Positions 15,769-23,821 of a stretch of DNA of 64,000 nt are shown here, one piece after another. Position 1 is the stretch's first letter. The number at the start of each line of letters is the position of its first letter. The translations under genes and the position numbers were made by a program. Below the pieces are notes generated by a model that saw only the letters and a list, made by a program, of their open reading frames with translations, was not told the DNA's origin and did no database searches. This DNA comes from Mesorhizobium temperatum. GTDB taxonomy: Bacteria > Pseudomonadota > Alphaproteobacteria > Rhizobiales > Rhizobiaceae. The stretch spans positions 57,124-121,123 of the forward strand of contig NZ_NPKJ01000073.1 in assembly GCF_002284575.1 (NCBI RefSeq), written 5' to 3'.

Positions 15769-16953
15769 TCAATTCAGCGGCAGCCGCCGGTAACGGCCAG
15801 GATTGTTCGGGTCGCTGAAATGGTGCATCGGCCCGTGTTCGGCGAAGTGCGCTGACCAGCGTTTCATTGCGGCTGGATCGAGCTCGACGCCCAGCCCGTC
15901 ACCTTCCGGCACGCGCACTGTGTTGCCGGTCTGCCGGAACGGTCCGTCCTTGATCACGTCGCCTATCTGCCAGCGAAACAGCGACTGCGATGCTTCCGTG
16001 ATCCACGGCGTCGCCGCCACGACGTGCAGATAGGCCGATGTCATGATGCCGAGATCGTTCGAGTAGCACCAGAACCCCTTGCCCATCGCCTCGCAGGCGG
16101 CGATGAATTTCAGGGTTTTCGACAGTCCGCCGAGTGCTGCGAAATTGCAGACGAAGTAATCCGGAGCGCCAAGCGCGACCGCCCGTCTGAGATCCGGGAC
16201 ATGCGTGGAGAAAGGAATGCGCGAGTGCTGGCGCAGCGCCGCCATCTCCTCGAAGGTTGCGACCGGATCTTCGTAATTGCGGATGTTGAACGGCTCGATC
16301 TCGCGCAGCACCCAGCGCGCCGTGGTCAGCGACCACTGCATGTTGGAATCGAGTTTGATCTGCGCCTTATGGCCAAGCGCCTCGCGCAACATCCGCACCG
16401 TCCGGATCTCGAGTTCGGGATCGCCCATGATCAGCTTGCCTTCGAAGATCGTCGAGCCATGCTGCTCGCGCATCCTCAGGCAGTAGTTGACGATCGCTTC
16501 GGGGGTCATCTCGCCGCCCGCTCCATCCTGGGCGGAGCGAAAAGAGAAATATTCCGAAAACGGAATGTCCTTGCGCACCGCGCCGCCAAGCAGCTTGTAG
16601 AGCGGCATGCCGAAAACCTTGCCTCTGATATCCCACAGCGCCAGCTCGACGGCGCCGAACGCCACCGAGGCTGCATTCTCGCCGGTGTTGGCGGTAATCT
16701 GCCAGGGCGGCACGCAGCGCGCCTCGCAGTCGGCGATGTCGAGCGGATCGGCGCCGATCAGCGCCGGCACGATCTCGGCCTTGATCACCTCGCCGAAATG
16801 CCACCACGGCGCCTCGCCCAGTCCGACCACGCCTTCGTCCGTCTCGACCTCGATGATCGATTTCGAGGCGCCGCCATAAAGCCCGGCCGTCCACCAGAAC
16901 GGAGCGTCGAGCGGAACGTTGACATGGGTGACGCGGATGTTGGTGATCTTCAT
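15769..16953 (-). CDS. Enolase-superfamily protein (mandelate racemase/muconate lactonizing family)
   Basis: About 394 residues. The N-terminal capping domain (1-130) carries TDEGVVGLGEAPWW; the barrel (140-370) shows FEGKLIMG, the metal ligands Asp in KLDSNMQW and Glu in NYEDP, and a C-terminal FWCYSNDLGI segment. The DSNMQW form resembles the glucarate-dehydratase branch, so a dehydratase or epimerase acting on an acid sugar or betaine-like acid is likely. I start at ATG 16953, which has AGAAGGAAA just upstream. It precedes, in the same direction, the two paralogous secreted proteins further 5'. Substrate not recognised. Confidence 0.85.
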   Translation of the reverse strand: MKITNIRVTHVNVPLDAPFWWTAGLYGGASKSIIEVETDEGVVGLGEAPWWHFGEVIKAEIVPALIGADPLDIADCEARCVPPWQITANTGENAASVAFGAVELALWDIRGKVFGMPLYKLLGGAVRKDIPFSEYFSFRSAQDGAGGEMTPEAIVNYCLRMREQHGSTIFEGKLIMGDPELEIRTVRMLREALGHKAQIKLDSNMQWSLTTARWVLREIEPFNIRNYEDPVATFEEMAALRQHSRIPFSTHVPDLRRAVALGAPDYFVCNFAALGGLSKTLKFIAACEAMGKGFWCYSNDLGIMTSAYLHVVAATPWITEASQSLFRWQIGDVIKDGPFRQTGNTVRVPEGDGLGVELDPAAMKRWSAHFAEHGPMHHFSDPNNPGRYRRLPLN

Positions 16954-16964
16954 CGGTTTCCTTC

Positions 16965-17495
16965 TCACTCGCACTGGTATTGGCTGAGCGCCCATTCGCC
17001 GGTCACCGACAGAAGGTCTGATATCTTCCAGTCACCGTCGACTTTCATGAATTTCCATTCCAGCCGGTGCGGATTGCCGGCGACGACGAAGGCGACGACC
17101 ACCTTGGCCTCGTCGCCATTGACCGCTTCGATGGTCTTCAGGCTCTTGTCGATCTCGGCCTTGTCGTACGCCGCATTGTCGAGCGCCATGTTGGGATCGA
17201 GACACTCGCCCTGCCCTGATTTGCGCAGCGCATCGCTCTTGTCGAGCACCGACTTCGCGGGATCGGCGAAGTGGCTGCGCTCTGCCGGATCGAGCTCAAC
17301 CCCGACATGCTCGTAGAACGGTTTCACCACCGCCGTTGGCGAGCCCGGCTGCACCGGGGCGGCCGGGGGCCCATCAGTCGGCAGGGACGCGGCCGGCGCA
17401 TTTGCGGGCGGCGCGCCGAACAGGCCTTGAGCGGCGGTGCTGCTCAACCCCGCCGCCAGCAGGCACACAGTCGCCAGGGCCAGGGCGCGGACCAT
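16965..17495 (-). CDS. Secreted DUF3828-like protein (paralogue 1)
   Basis: About 176 residues with a signal peptide (MVRALALATVCLLAAGLSSTAA), a Pro/Ala-rich linker, then a domain with PTAVVKPFYEHVGVELD and KVDGDWKISDLLSVTGEW, as in DUF3828 proteins. Start ATG 17495 lies 7 bp after the stop of the preceding gene, a close relative with the same plan. Tandem duplication is evident from matching motifs (KxDGxWKIxDxxS, WxLSxxxC). Exported; function unknown. It lies between the solute-binding protein and the enolase-family gene, so it may belong to the same regulon. Confidence 0.75.
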   Translation of the reverse strand: MVRALALATVCLLAAGLSSTAAQGLFGAPPANAPAASLPTDGPPAAPVQPGSPTAVVKPFYEHVGVELDPAERSHFADPAKSVLDKSDALRKSGQGECLDPNMALDNAAYDKAEIDKSLKTIEAVNGDEAKVVVAFVVAGNPHRLEWKFMKVDGDWKISDLLSVTGEWALSQYQCE

Positions 17496-17502
17496 GGCAT
17501 CA

Positions 17503-17979
17503 CTACGGAGTCTGGCCAGCCAGGCATTCGAGCGCACTCAGCGTCCAGCCGCTGGTCTTCGAGGTGATGTCGGCGATCTTCCATTTGCCGTCGATCTTCT
17601 TCAGCGACCAGACCATTTCGCGTTTGGAGTCATCGCCTTCCGGGAAAAGGTTGAAGGTCACCGTCACGTTGGCGCTGTCGCCATCCACCGCTTCCGACAG
17701 CTTCAGCGTCTTGGCGACTGTCTTCTCGTCATAGTCCTGCGCGTCGAGACCGGGGGCGAAATCGATGCAAGGCACCTCATCCGGCTTGTTCTTCTGCGCC
17801 AGATCGTTGAGGTCGAACAGGTTGGTCACCGGCTCGGTGAAACGGTCGCGGTATTTCGCGTCGGCCTCGAACTTGACCTCGGGCATGTAGAAGAACTTCA
17901 CCGCGTTGGATGCCGGCCCGGCCAGGGCGGCCGCAGGCGCTGCGATCGAGAGAGCGGCGGCAAGCACAGTCAGTCTCAT
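17503..17979 (-). CDS. Secreted DUF3828-like protein (paralogue 2)
   Basis: A 158-residue protein with a signal peptide (MRLTVLAAALSIAAPAAALAG) and a domain carrying AVKFFYMPEVKFE near its start and KIDGKWKIADITSKTSGW near its end. It aligns by eye with the next gene along its length, including a shared Cys near the C-terminus. The two overlap almost end to end (7 bp gap). No enzymatic motif is visible. An 8-bp inverted repeat lies 18 bp upstream (17997-18026). Confidence 0.75.
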   Translation of the reverse strand: MRLTVLAAALSIAAPAAALAGPASNAVKFFYMPEVKFEADAKYRDRFTEPVTNLFDLNDLAQKNKPDEVPCIDFAPGLDAQDYDEKTVAKTLKLSEAVDGDSANVTVTFNLFPEGDDSKREMVWSLKKIDGKWKIADITSKTSGWTLSALECLAGQTP

Positions 17980-17996
17980 CCGATAATCTCCAGGCT

Positions 17997-18026
17997 TTCG
18001 TGGTGGGAACCGTTCAATACCACGAA
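17997..18026. promoter_or_regulatory. Inverted repeat upstream of the DUF3828-like pair
   Basis: TTCGTGGT (17997-18004) and ACCACGAA (18019-18026) are exact complements with a 14-base loop. It lies between the solute-binding-protein gene and the DUF3828 pair. There is no T-tract, so an operator or processing hairpin is more likely than a terminator. Confidence 0.4.
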
Positions 18027-18076
18027 TCCTGCATCCCGGCTTTTTTGCGGCCCATGAAATCCCCTTGGGCGTTAAC

Positions 18077-19726
18077 TCAGGCGTCCAGCCAGACGTTCTG
18101 GAGATCCATCTCGAAAGTCTGGTGAACAGCGTAATTCTTCACCTTCTTGCTCATGTGGCAGTACAGTTTCTGCCAGAACGGCTGAATGATGACGCCCGAA
18201 TCCTGCAGGATCTGCTCGACGTCCTTCATGACCTCGCGGCGCTTCTCCACGTCGACGAGGGAGAGAGCCTGCTTGAGCTTGGCGTCGAAATCAGCATTCG
18301 AGAACGCCGTTTCATTCCAGGCCTCGCCCGTGCGATAGCCGAGCGCCAGCACCTGGACGCCAAGCGGGCGCATGTACCAGATGGTCAGGGAATAGGGATA
18401 TTTCGTCCAGTCATTCCAGAAGGTCGAACCCGGCAGCACCGTGCGTTTCACCTTGATGCCGGCCTCACGCAGCTGGCCGGCGATCGCGTCGCCGGTGTTC
18501 TTTTGCCAATCGTCCTCGACGGTGATCAGTTCATGCTCGAAGTCGGCCTGTCCGGCCTCGGCCATCAGCTTCTTGGCACCCGCGGCGTCGCGCGTCTTCT
18601 TGGGCAACGGGTAGTATTCCGGATGGATCGGGCTGACGTGATGGTTTTCACCGGGGGTCCCTCGCCCGGCATAGCCAAGTTCCAGTACGGCATTGTTATC
18701 GACGGCCATTTGCAGGGCGTTGCGCACCCGTTGGTCGTCATAGGGCTTGTGCGTAATGTTGGTCCGGGCAACGAGCGTCGTCGCTGTCGCGACCTCCGTT
18801 TTCACCAGATCCATCTTGTCGAGGATGTCGATGAAGTCGGCGGGCGTCTCAGCGTTGAGGTCAATTTCGCCGGAGTCGAATGCATTCACCGAGGCATTGA
18901 AGTCGGTGCCGTAGTCGACAAATTCGACGCTGTCGAGCGGCGATTCACCGCCCCACCACTTGCCATTCTCACGACGCTTGACGACCGCATTCTGGCCGAC
19001 CGAATAAGACACCAGTTCGAAAGGCCCGGTCCCGATAGGCTTTTTGATAGGATCGGCGCCGTCGGCATCGAATTTGCGATGGACCACGAGCGCTGGATAG
19101 TCGGTGAAGTTCGGGATCAGCGAGATATCAGGTTCGTTCAGCTTCAGCTTGACCGTGTTGTCGTCGACCTTGGTGATCGCGCCGTCCCTGGCCTTGCCGG
19201 TTTTTGCGTCGATCAGTGCGCCGACGCGCGCGGCCATGGAATTGCCGGCGGCACCTTTCTCGCACCAGCGCGTCAGGTTGTAGACCACATCATCGGCGTT
19301 GAAAGCATCGCCATTGTTCCAGGTGACGCCCTTGCGCACGTGCAGCACGTATTCGGTGGCGTCGTCGTTGATGTCCCAGCTTTCGAGCAAGACCGGCTCG
19401 AATGTGAATTCGTGCGTGTAGCGGACAAGCGGTTCGAGCCAGGTGCGGGTGATGTTTGCCATCTCCACCCAGTCGTAGGTGCGCGGATCCTTTTGCCCCT
19501 TCACCGACATCGACACGTGCAGCGTTCCGCCTTTCTTCGGCTCCTCGGCCAAGGCCCGTTCCGGCACGGCGAGACCGATCATGCCGTAGGCCAAAGCCGT
19601 GGATGCGCCAAAGGTGCTTGCCAGCGCCAGAAACTCGCGCCGGTCCACACGACCTGAGCGGGCTTCTTCCGCCATCGCCTCGATAGCATTCGGCACGCGA
19701 TCACCGTTGCTTCTGAAGAGTGCCAT
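18077..19726 (-). CDS. ABC transporter solute-binding protein, family 5, TAT-exported
   Basis: A 549-residue periplasmic binding protein of the peptide/nickel (SBP_bac_5) family. The N-terminus has a twin-arginine-type signal (VDRREFLALAST followed by a hydrophobic stretch ending PERALA), and the mature part shows TWNNGDAFNADDVVYNLTRW and KKPIGTGPFELVSY. The ATG at 19726 has GGGAGG upstream. No permease or ATPase gene of this transporter type lies in the window, so it is an orphan or shares components encoded elsewhere. Its place after mttB suggests capture of a betaine or related amine. Confidence 0.9.
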   Translation of the reverse strand: MALFRSNGDRVPNAIEAMAEEARSGRVDRREFLALASTFGASTALAYGMIGLAVPERALAEEPKKGGTLHVSMSVKGQKDPRTYDWVEMANITRTWLEPLVRYTHEFTFEPVLLESWDINDDATEYVLHVRKGVTWNNGDAFNADDVVYNLTRWCEKGAAGNSMAARVGALIDAKTGKARDGAITKVDDNTVKLKLNEPDISLIPNFTDYPALVVHRKFDADGADPIKKPIGTGPFELVSYSVGQNAVVKRRENGKWWGGESPLDSVEFVDYGTDFNASVNAFDSGEIDLNAETPADFIDILDKMDLVKTEVATATTLVARTNITHKPYDDQRVRNALQMAVDNNAVLELGYAGRGTPGENHHVSPIHPEYYPLPKKTRDAAGAKKLMAEAGQADFEHELITVEDDWQKNTGDAIAGQLREAGIKVKRTVLPGSTFWNDWTKYPYSLTIWYMRPLGVQVLALGYRTGEAWNETAFSNADFDAKLKQALSLVDVEKRREVMKDVEQILQDSGVIIQPFWQKLYCHMSKKVKNYAVHQTFEMDLQNVWLDA

Positions 19727-19768
19727 TTTTTCCTCCCTTATGTTTCCGTCAGGTCTTCGCCTGTTGCA

Positions 19769-21319
19769 TTAACTAACGCTGTCCGGCAGCTTTTCCTCGC
19801 GCAGCGCGATCAACTCTTCGAGACCATCGGCGATGCCCTCATCGAGCTTCGGCTCCTCATAATCCGCGAGCATGTTGCGCGCTTTCTCGCGGCCGCGGGT
19901 GTCGTGGTCCTTTGCGCCTTCAGCCTTCCACTGTTCATACGAATTGAAGTCCATCATGCTGGGCATGAAGAAGGCCGACTCGAAATGTTCGAGCGTGTGT
20001 TGGGTGCCGAGGAAATGGCCGGCGGGGCCTACCTCGCGGATCGCCGCCATCGCGTCCTTGAAATCGTCGAAGGAGAGCCCGCCTGCGTATTTGTACCAGG
20101 CAACAAGCTGTTCGCAGTCCGTCGCGAATTTTGAATAGCCGCAGGTCAGGCCGGCCTCGAGCCATCCGGCGGAGTGCCAGATGTAGTTGGCGCCGGAAAG
20201 GATGGCGGCATGCATCAGCATGTTCGCCTCGTAGCCCGCCTGGGCGTCGTTCAGCTTCGATCCGACATGGAAGCCCGACGTGCGCCACGGCAGCCGGTAT
20301 TTCCGCGCCAGTGCTCCCATCAGATACATCATCTGGGCGGCCTCTGGCGTGCCGCCCATGGGAGCGCCGGTCTTCATGTCCACCGTAACCATGAACTGTC
20401 CGTAGATCTGCGGCGAGCCCGGACGGAGAAGCTGTGTGAACGCGACGCCCGCCAGCGCTTCCGCATTGACCTGCGCGACCGCACCCACGGCAGAGGCCGA
20501 AGTCGAGGCGCCGCAGAGGGCGAACGGCGCGAGAATCAGCGGCTGGTTGTGGCGCGCATAGACCTTCATCGCGTCCAGCATGGTGGCATCCCACACCAGC
20601 GGCGAATTGCAGTTGGTGATCGCCACCAGGACCGGGTTGTCACGGACATAGTCCTCGCCGAACACGATGCCCGCCATCGCCATCGTGTCTTCCGCTCGCT
20701 CCTTGGACGTCACGATGCCCATGAACGGCTTGTCGGAGTGCTTCAGCGCTGAATGGATGATATGGAGGTGACGCTTCGGCACCGCAATTTCCATCGGCTC
20801 GCAGATGATCGAGCTCGACGAGTGCAGCGCTGGCGCCATGTAAGCGAGCTTATGGAAATTCTGAAGGTCGGCGAGCGTGCCATAGCGCCTGACGTTGTCG
20901 AGGTCGCGCACGTAAGGCGCGCCATACATCGGCACGAAGATGGAGTTGTTTCCGCCCACGCGCACCGAACGCTGCGGATTCCTCGCATTGAGCGTGAACT
21001 CCGAAGGGACCTTCGATACGAGCTCCATCAGGAGGGCGCGGTCGATCCGGACTCTTGTGTCCGAGACATCGGCTCCCGCCGCCTTCCACATTGCGATGGC
21101 CTCGTCGTCGCGGAACTCGCATCCCACCTCTTCGAGGATGCTGAGCGACTCCTGGTGGATGAGTTCCACCGCCTCGTCCGGGACCATCTGATATACCGGA
21201 ATCTTACGGACCAGGGTCGGAAACGACGCTATGGGCGTTCCCCGCAGCGCCTTGCGCCCCAGGCGGCCACCCGCTCGACGATTGGTGTGTTCGGTCACTT
21301 CAGCGGCCTGTGTGTTCAT
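19769..21319 (-). CDS. Trimethylamine methyltransferase (MttB) family protein, non-pyrrolysine type
   Basis: A 516-residue member of the MttB/DUF superfamily of corrinoid-dependent methyltransferases. Family features include EAVELIHQESLSILEEVGCEFRD minus a few residues at the start of the barrel and GTPEAAQMMYLMGALAR in the middle. There is no in-frame amber codon, so it is a non-pyrrolysine enzyme, a group whose studied members act on glycine betaine, proline betaine or similar quaternary amines. No corrinoid protein is encoded nearby. First gene of a minus-strand group; the LysR gene is divergent 92 bp away. Confidence 0.9.
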   Translation of the reverse strand: MNTQAAEVTEHTNRRAGGRLGRKALRGTPIASFPTLVRKIPVYQMVPDEAVELIHQESLSILEEVGCEFRDDEAIAMWKAAGADVSDTRVRIDRALLMELVSKVPSEFTLNARNPQRSVRVGGNNSIFVPMYGAPYVRDLDNVRRYGTLADLQNFHKLAYMAPALHSSSSIICEPMEIAVPKRHLHIIHSALKHSDKPFMGIVTSKERAEDTMAMAGIVFGEDYVRDNPVLVAITNCNSPLVWDATMLDAMKVYARHNQPLILAPFALCGASTSASAVGAVAQVNAEALAGVAFTQLLRPGSPQIYGQFMVTVDMKTGAPMGGTPEAAQMMYLMGALARKYRLPWRTSGFHVGSKLNDAQAGYEANMLMHAAILSGANYIWHSAGWLEAGLTCGYSKFATDCEQLVAWYKYAGGLSFDDFKDAMAAIREVGPAGHFLGTQHTLEHFESAFFMPSMMDFNSYEQWKAEGAKDHDTRGREKARNMLADYEEPKLDEGIADGLEELIALREEKLPDSVS

Positions 21320-21398
21320 GGCAACTCCATCCTCCCAGAGCCAGTCAACTTAGCGAGACGAAATATTGCTGTGACGTTGGAAAATCCTGATCTCCTGT

Positions 21399-21413
21399 AT
21401 AAGCTCTGCTTAT
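21399..21413. promoter_or_regulatory. Inverted repeat overlapping the LysR start codon
   Basis: ATAAGC (21399-21404), TCT, GCTTAT (21408-21413) form a perfect 6-bp inverted repeat whose right arm includes the first two bases of the LysR ATG. The layout fits a LysR-type autoregulatory site in the mttB-lysR intergenic region. Inferred. Confidence 0.5.
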
Positions 21414-22314
21414 GCGAAGCCTGCGCCACCTCTTGCCCTCGGCCGGCAGCCTGATCGTCTTCGAGGCGGCCGGGCGGTTGTCGAGCTTCACCGCCGCCGG
21501 GCGCGAACTCGGCATGACGCAGGCTGCCGTCTCCTACGCCATCCGCGGGCTCGAGCAGCAGCTCGGCGCCAAGCTGTTCCAGCGCCGCCACCGGCAGGTC
21601 AGCCTGACCGAAGCCGGCAATCGCTTTCATGCCGACGTCTCGCTCGGCCTGTCACACATCCGCAAGTCGGCGGAGGATCTGCGCCAGCAGGCGACCGGCG
21701 GCCATGTGACGCTGGCCGCGTCGACTGCCTTCGCCTCGTTCTGGATGATGCCGCGCCTGCAACAGTTCCGCGACGAATTGCCGGGCATTGATCTGCGCAT
21801 CCACACCGCCGACCGCGATCTCGACATCATCGCCGAAGACATCCCGCTCGGGGTCCGCGGCGGCGAACCCAGGGAATGGCCGGACTATCATTCGCTGCCG
21901 CTGGCCGATGAGGAAATATTCCCCGTTGCCGGCGCGAGCTATGTGGCGCGGTTCGGGCTGCCGGAGGCCGTCGAGGGTCTCACATCGCACCGGCTCATCC
22001 ATCTCGAAGAGCCGTTTCGCGAGGCCGCGAGTTGGGACGAGTGGTTCCAGTCGGCCGGGGTCAACATCACCGACGCCGGGCGCGGCTTGCGCATCAACGA
22101 CTATGCGTTGGTGATCCAGGCGGTCATGGAGGGGCAAGGCATTGCGCTCGGGTGGGGTCACCTCACCGAGCGGCTGCTGGCGTCAGGGCTGCTGGTGCGC
22201 GTCACCGGCCACACGATGACGACCGGCAAGGGTTTTCATATCATCTGGTCCAGGAACCGCGAGCTCACCGACAACGCCCGCAAAGTGCGGGACTGGCTGG
22301 CCGCGCAAGCGTGA
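21412..22314 (+). CDS. LysR family transcriptional regulator (GcvA-like)
   Basis: A 300-residue LysR regulator. The N-terminal helix-turn-helix reads SSFTAAGRELGMTQAAVSYAIRGL (central residues given in part) and is followed by the linker and a substrate-binding domain from about residue 92. LGAKLFQRRHRQVSLTEAG is the typical wing. It is divergent from mttB and so likely controls the amine locus. There is no clear ribosome-binding site before the ATG at 21412, and an inverted repeat overlaps it, which points to tight autoregulation. Confidence 0.9.
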   Translation: MRSLRHLLPSAGSLIVFEAAGRLSSFTAAGRELGMTQAAVSYAIRGLEQQLGAKLFQRRHRQVSLTEAGNRFHADVSLGLSHIRKSAEDLRQQATGGHVTLAASTAFASFWMMPRLQQFRDELPGIDLRIHTADRDLDIIAEDIPLGVRGGEPREWPDYHSLPLADEEIFPVAGASYVARFGLPEAVEGLTSHRLIHLEEPFREAASWDEWFQSAGVNITDAGRGLRINDYALVIQAVMEGQGIALGWGHLTERLLASGLLVRVTGHTMTTGKGFHIIWSRNRELTDNARKVRDWLAAQA

Positions 22315-22368
22315 AGCTGCCGCTGCAATCCGGCACATGGCCGGACCGCAGCGCGCAGCGGGCGCAGG

Positions 22369-22677
22369 TCAGACGGAACCGTCGTTCTTCAGGCCGAGCA
22401 CGTCGATCTTGTCGATGGTCGGCGGGCCGACAAACAGTGTTTCGGCATTGGCCATCAGCGCCTTGGCGATCTCGCCGGTGAGATGCGCCTGCCGCCCCGT
22501 CTCGTCATGAAAGGCATCGAACACACCGAACATGCTGGGGCTTAGCCTGAGCGCAAACCAGATTGGCGTGGTGGCCTCCTGGTTGGCCAGTTGCAGGCCT
22601 GTCTTCAGGAACGCGGCGACATCGTCCTCCTTGCCGGGCTTGGCTTCGAAGCGTGCGAACAATGCGAGCTTGATCAT
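22369..22677 (-). CDS. Antibiotic biosynthesis monooxygenase (ABM) domain protein
   Basis: About 102 residues forming a single ferredoxin-like ABM domain (ALFARFEAKPGKEDDVAAFL at the N-terminus; the central FALRLSPSMFGVFDAF). Proteins of this type are cofactor-less oxygenases or stress-related dimeric proteins; substrate unknown. The ATG at 22677 follows GAGGAGAAG. It is divergent from a GlxA-type AraC regulator with a 33-bp palindrome between, so it is the likely target of that regulator. Confidence 0.85.
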   Translation of the reverse strand: MIKLALFARFEAKPGKEDDVAAFLKTGLQLANQEATTPIWFALRLSPSMFGVFDAFHDETGRQAHLTGEIAKALMANAETLFVGPPTIDKIDVLGLKNDGSV

Positions 22678-22764
22678 CGGTCTTCTCCTCCACGTTGGTC
22701 GTTGTTGGGCGGCCGATCGGGCCGTCGGGAGCAATAATCGCAGCAGCGTAACGAAAAGCGTATT

Positions 22765-22797
22765 GGCAAAAATGACATCTTTGATATCATTTTTGCC
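22765..22797. promoter_or_regulatory. Near-perfect 33-bp palindrome abutting the GlxA-type gene
   Basis: GGCAAAAATGACATC (22765-22779), TTT, GATATCATTTTTGCC (22783-22797) pair with a single mismatch over 15-bp arms, and the right arm ends exactly at the ATG of the regulator gene. Probable operator for the divergent pair. The inner GACATC...GATATC also occurs in the MarR operator at 12510-12535. Confidence 0.75.
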
Positions 22798-23760
22798 ATG
22801 AATATTTCCGTTCTTGCCCTCGATGGTGTTTTCGATACCGGACTGGCCACAGTGCTCGACGTGTTCGGCACCGCCAACGAATTGGCAGGCATGCTGGCGG
22901 CACCGCCCAGCCGCTTCGCCACGACCATTGTCGGAGTGAGCGAAACGGTGCGCACGGCGCAAGGCCTGCAGGTTCCGATCACGGCGATCGGCAGAGAGCC
23001 GACCCCCGACTGGCTGGTTATCCCGGCGCTTGGTGAGAAGATGCCCGACCCGCTGCGCGGGGCGCTGCAGCGGGGCGATGTCGCCGAGGCGGTCGCAGCG
23101 TTGCGTGCCACAGCAAGCGCCGGCACGCGCATCGGCGCCGCCTGCATCGGCACCTTCGTCTTAGCGGAGTCCGGCCTGCTCGACGGGCGGCCGTCGACGA
23201 CGACATGGTGGCTGGCACCGATGTTCCGGCAACGTTATCCGCGTGTGCTGCTCGATGCGGGGCGCATGCTCGTCAATGACGGGCAGTTCGTCACCGCCGG
23301 GGCCGCACTCGGCCATATCGACCTCGCCTTATTGGTGATCCGGCAGACAAGCCCGGAACTGGCGGCGCTGACCGCAAAGTATCTTATCGTCGACAGTCGG
23401 CCGCTGCAGTCTGCCTATGCGATATCAGACCATCTCGCTCATTCGAACCCGCTGGTGGAGCGTTTCGAGCGCTGGGCGCGCGATCATCTCGCCAACGGCT
23501 TCAATCTGGATGAGGCGGCGAGTACGCTCGGCGCTAGCAAACGCACCCTGTCGCGGCGGGTCAACGACGTGCTCGGCAAGACGCCGCTGTCCTATTTCCA
23601 GGACTTGCGCGTCGAGCACGCGGTGCATCTGTTGAAGACCACGTCCGACAGCGTCGAGCAGATCGCCGCAAAGGTCGGTTATGGCGATGGGGTGACGCTG
23701 CGCAATTTGTTGCGTCGGCGGCTGCGCAAGGGCGTGCGCGAAATCCGCGCTGTGGACTGA
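22798..23760 (+). CDS. GlxA family transcriptional regulator (DJ-1/PfpI domain plus AraC HTH)
   Basis: A 320-residue regulator. Residues 1-200 form a DJ-1/PfpI-like class I glutamine amidotransferase domain (GAACIGTFVLAESGLLDGR contains the nucleophile-elbow Cys); residues 220-320 hold an AraC-type DNA-binding domain (DEAASTLGASKRTLSRRVND and VEQIAAKVGYGDGVTLRNLLRR in part). It is divergent from the ABM gene and its start codon touches a long palindrome, suggesting it represses or activates both genes from that site. Confidence 0.92.
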   Translation: MNISVLALDGVFDTGLATVLDVFGTANELAGMLAAPPSRFATTIVGVSETVRTAQGLQVPITAIGREPTPDWLVIPALGEKMPDPLRGALQRGDVAEAVAALRATASAGTRIGAACIGTFVLAESGLLDGRPSTTTWWLAPMFRQRYPRVLLDAGRMLVNDGQFVTAGAALGHIDLALLVIRQTSPELAALTAKYLIVDSRPLQSAYAISDHLAHSNPLVERFERWARDHLANGFNLDEAASTLGASKRTLSRRVNDVLGKTPLSYFQDLRVEHAVHLLKTTSDSVEQIAAKVGYGDGVTLRNLLRRRLRKGVREIRAVD

Positions 23761-23821
23761 TCTATCCCGCAGGCAATTCTACCCCTCCCGCATGGACCGC
23801 GAATCCGCCTATAGTGTCGCC

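Noticed and set aside
18065..19657. Long plus-strand open frame opposite the family 5 binding protein
   Set aside because: Its codon pattern mirrors the real gene and no motif is seen; the minus-strand gene has a TAT signal and family motifs.
19769..21319. Pyrrolysine-containing MttB
   Set aside because: No in-frame amber codon is present; the protein is read through without a stop.
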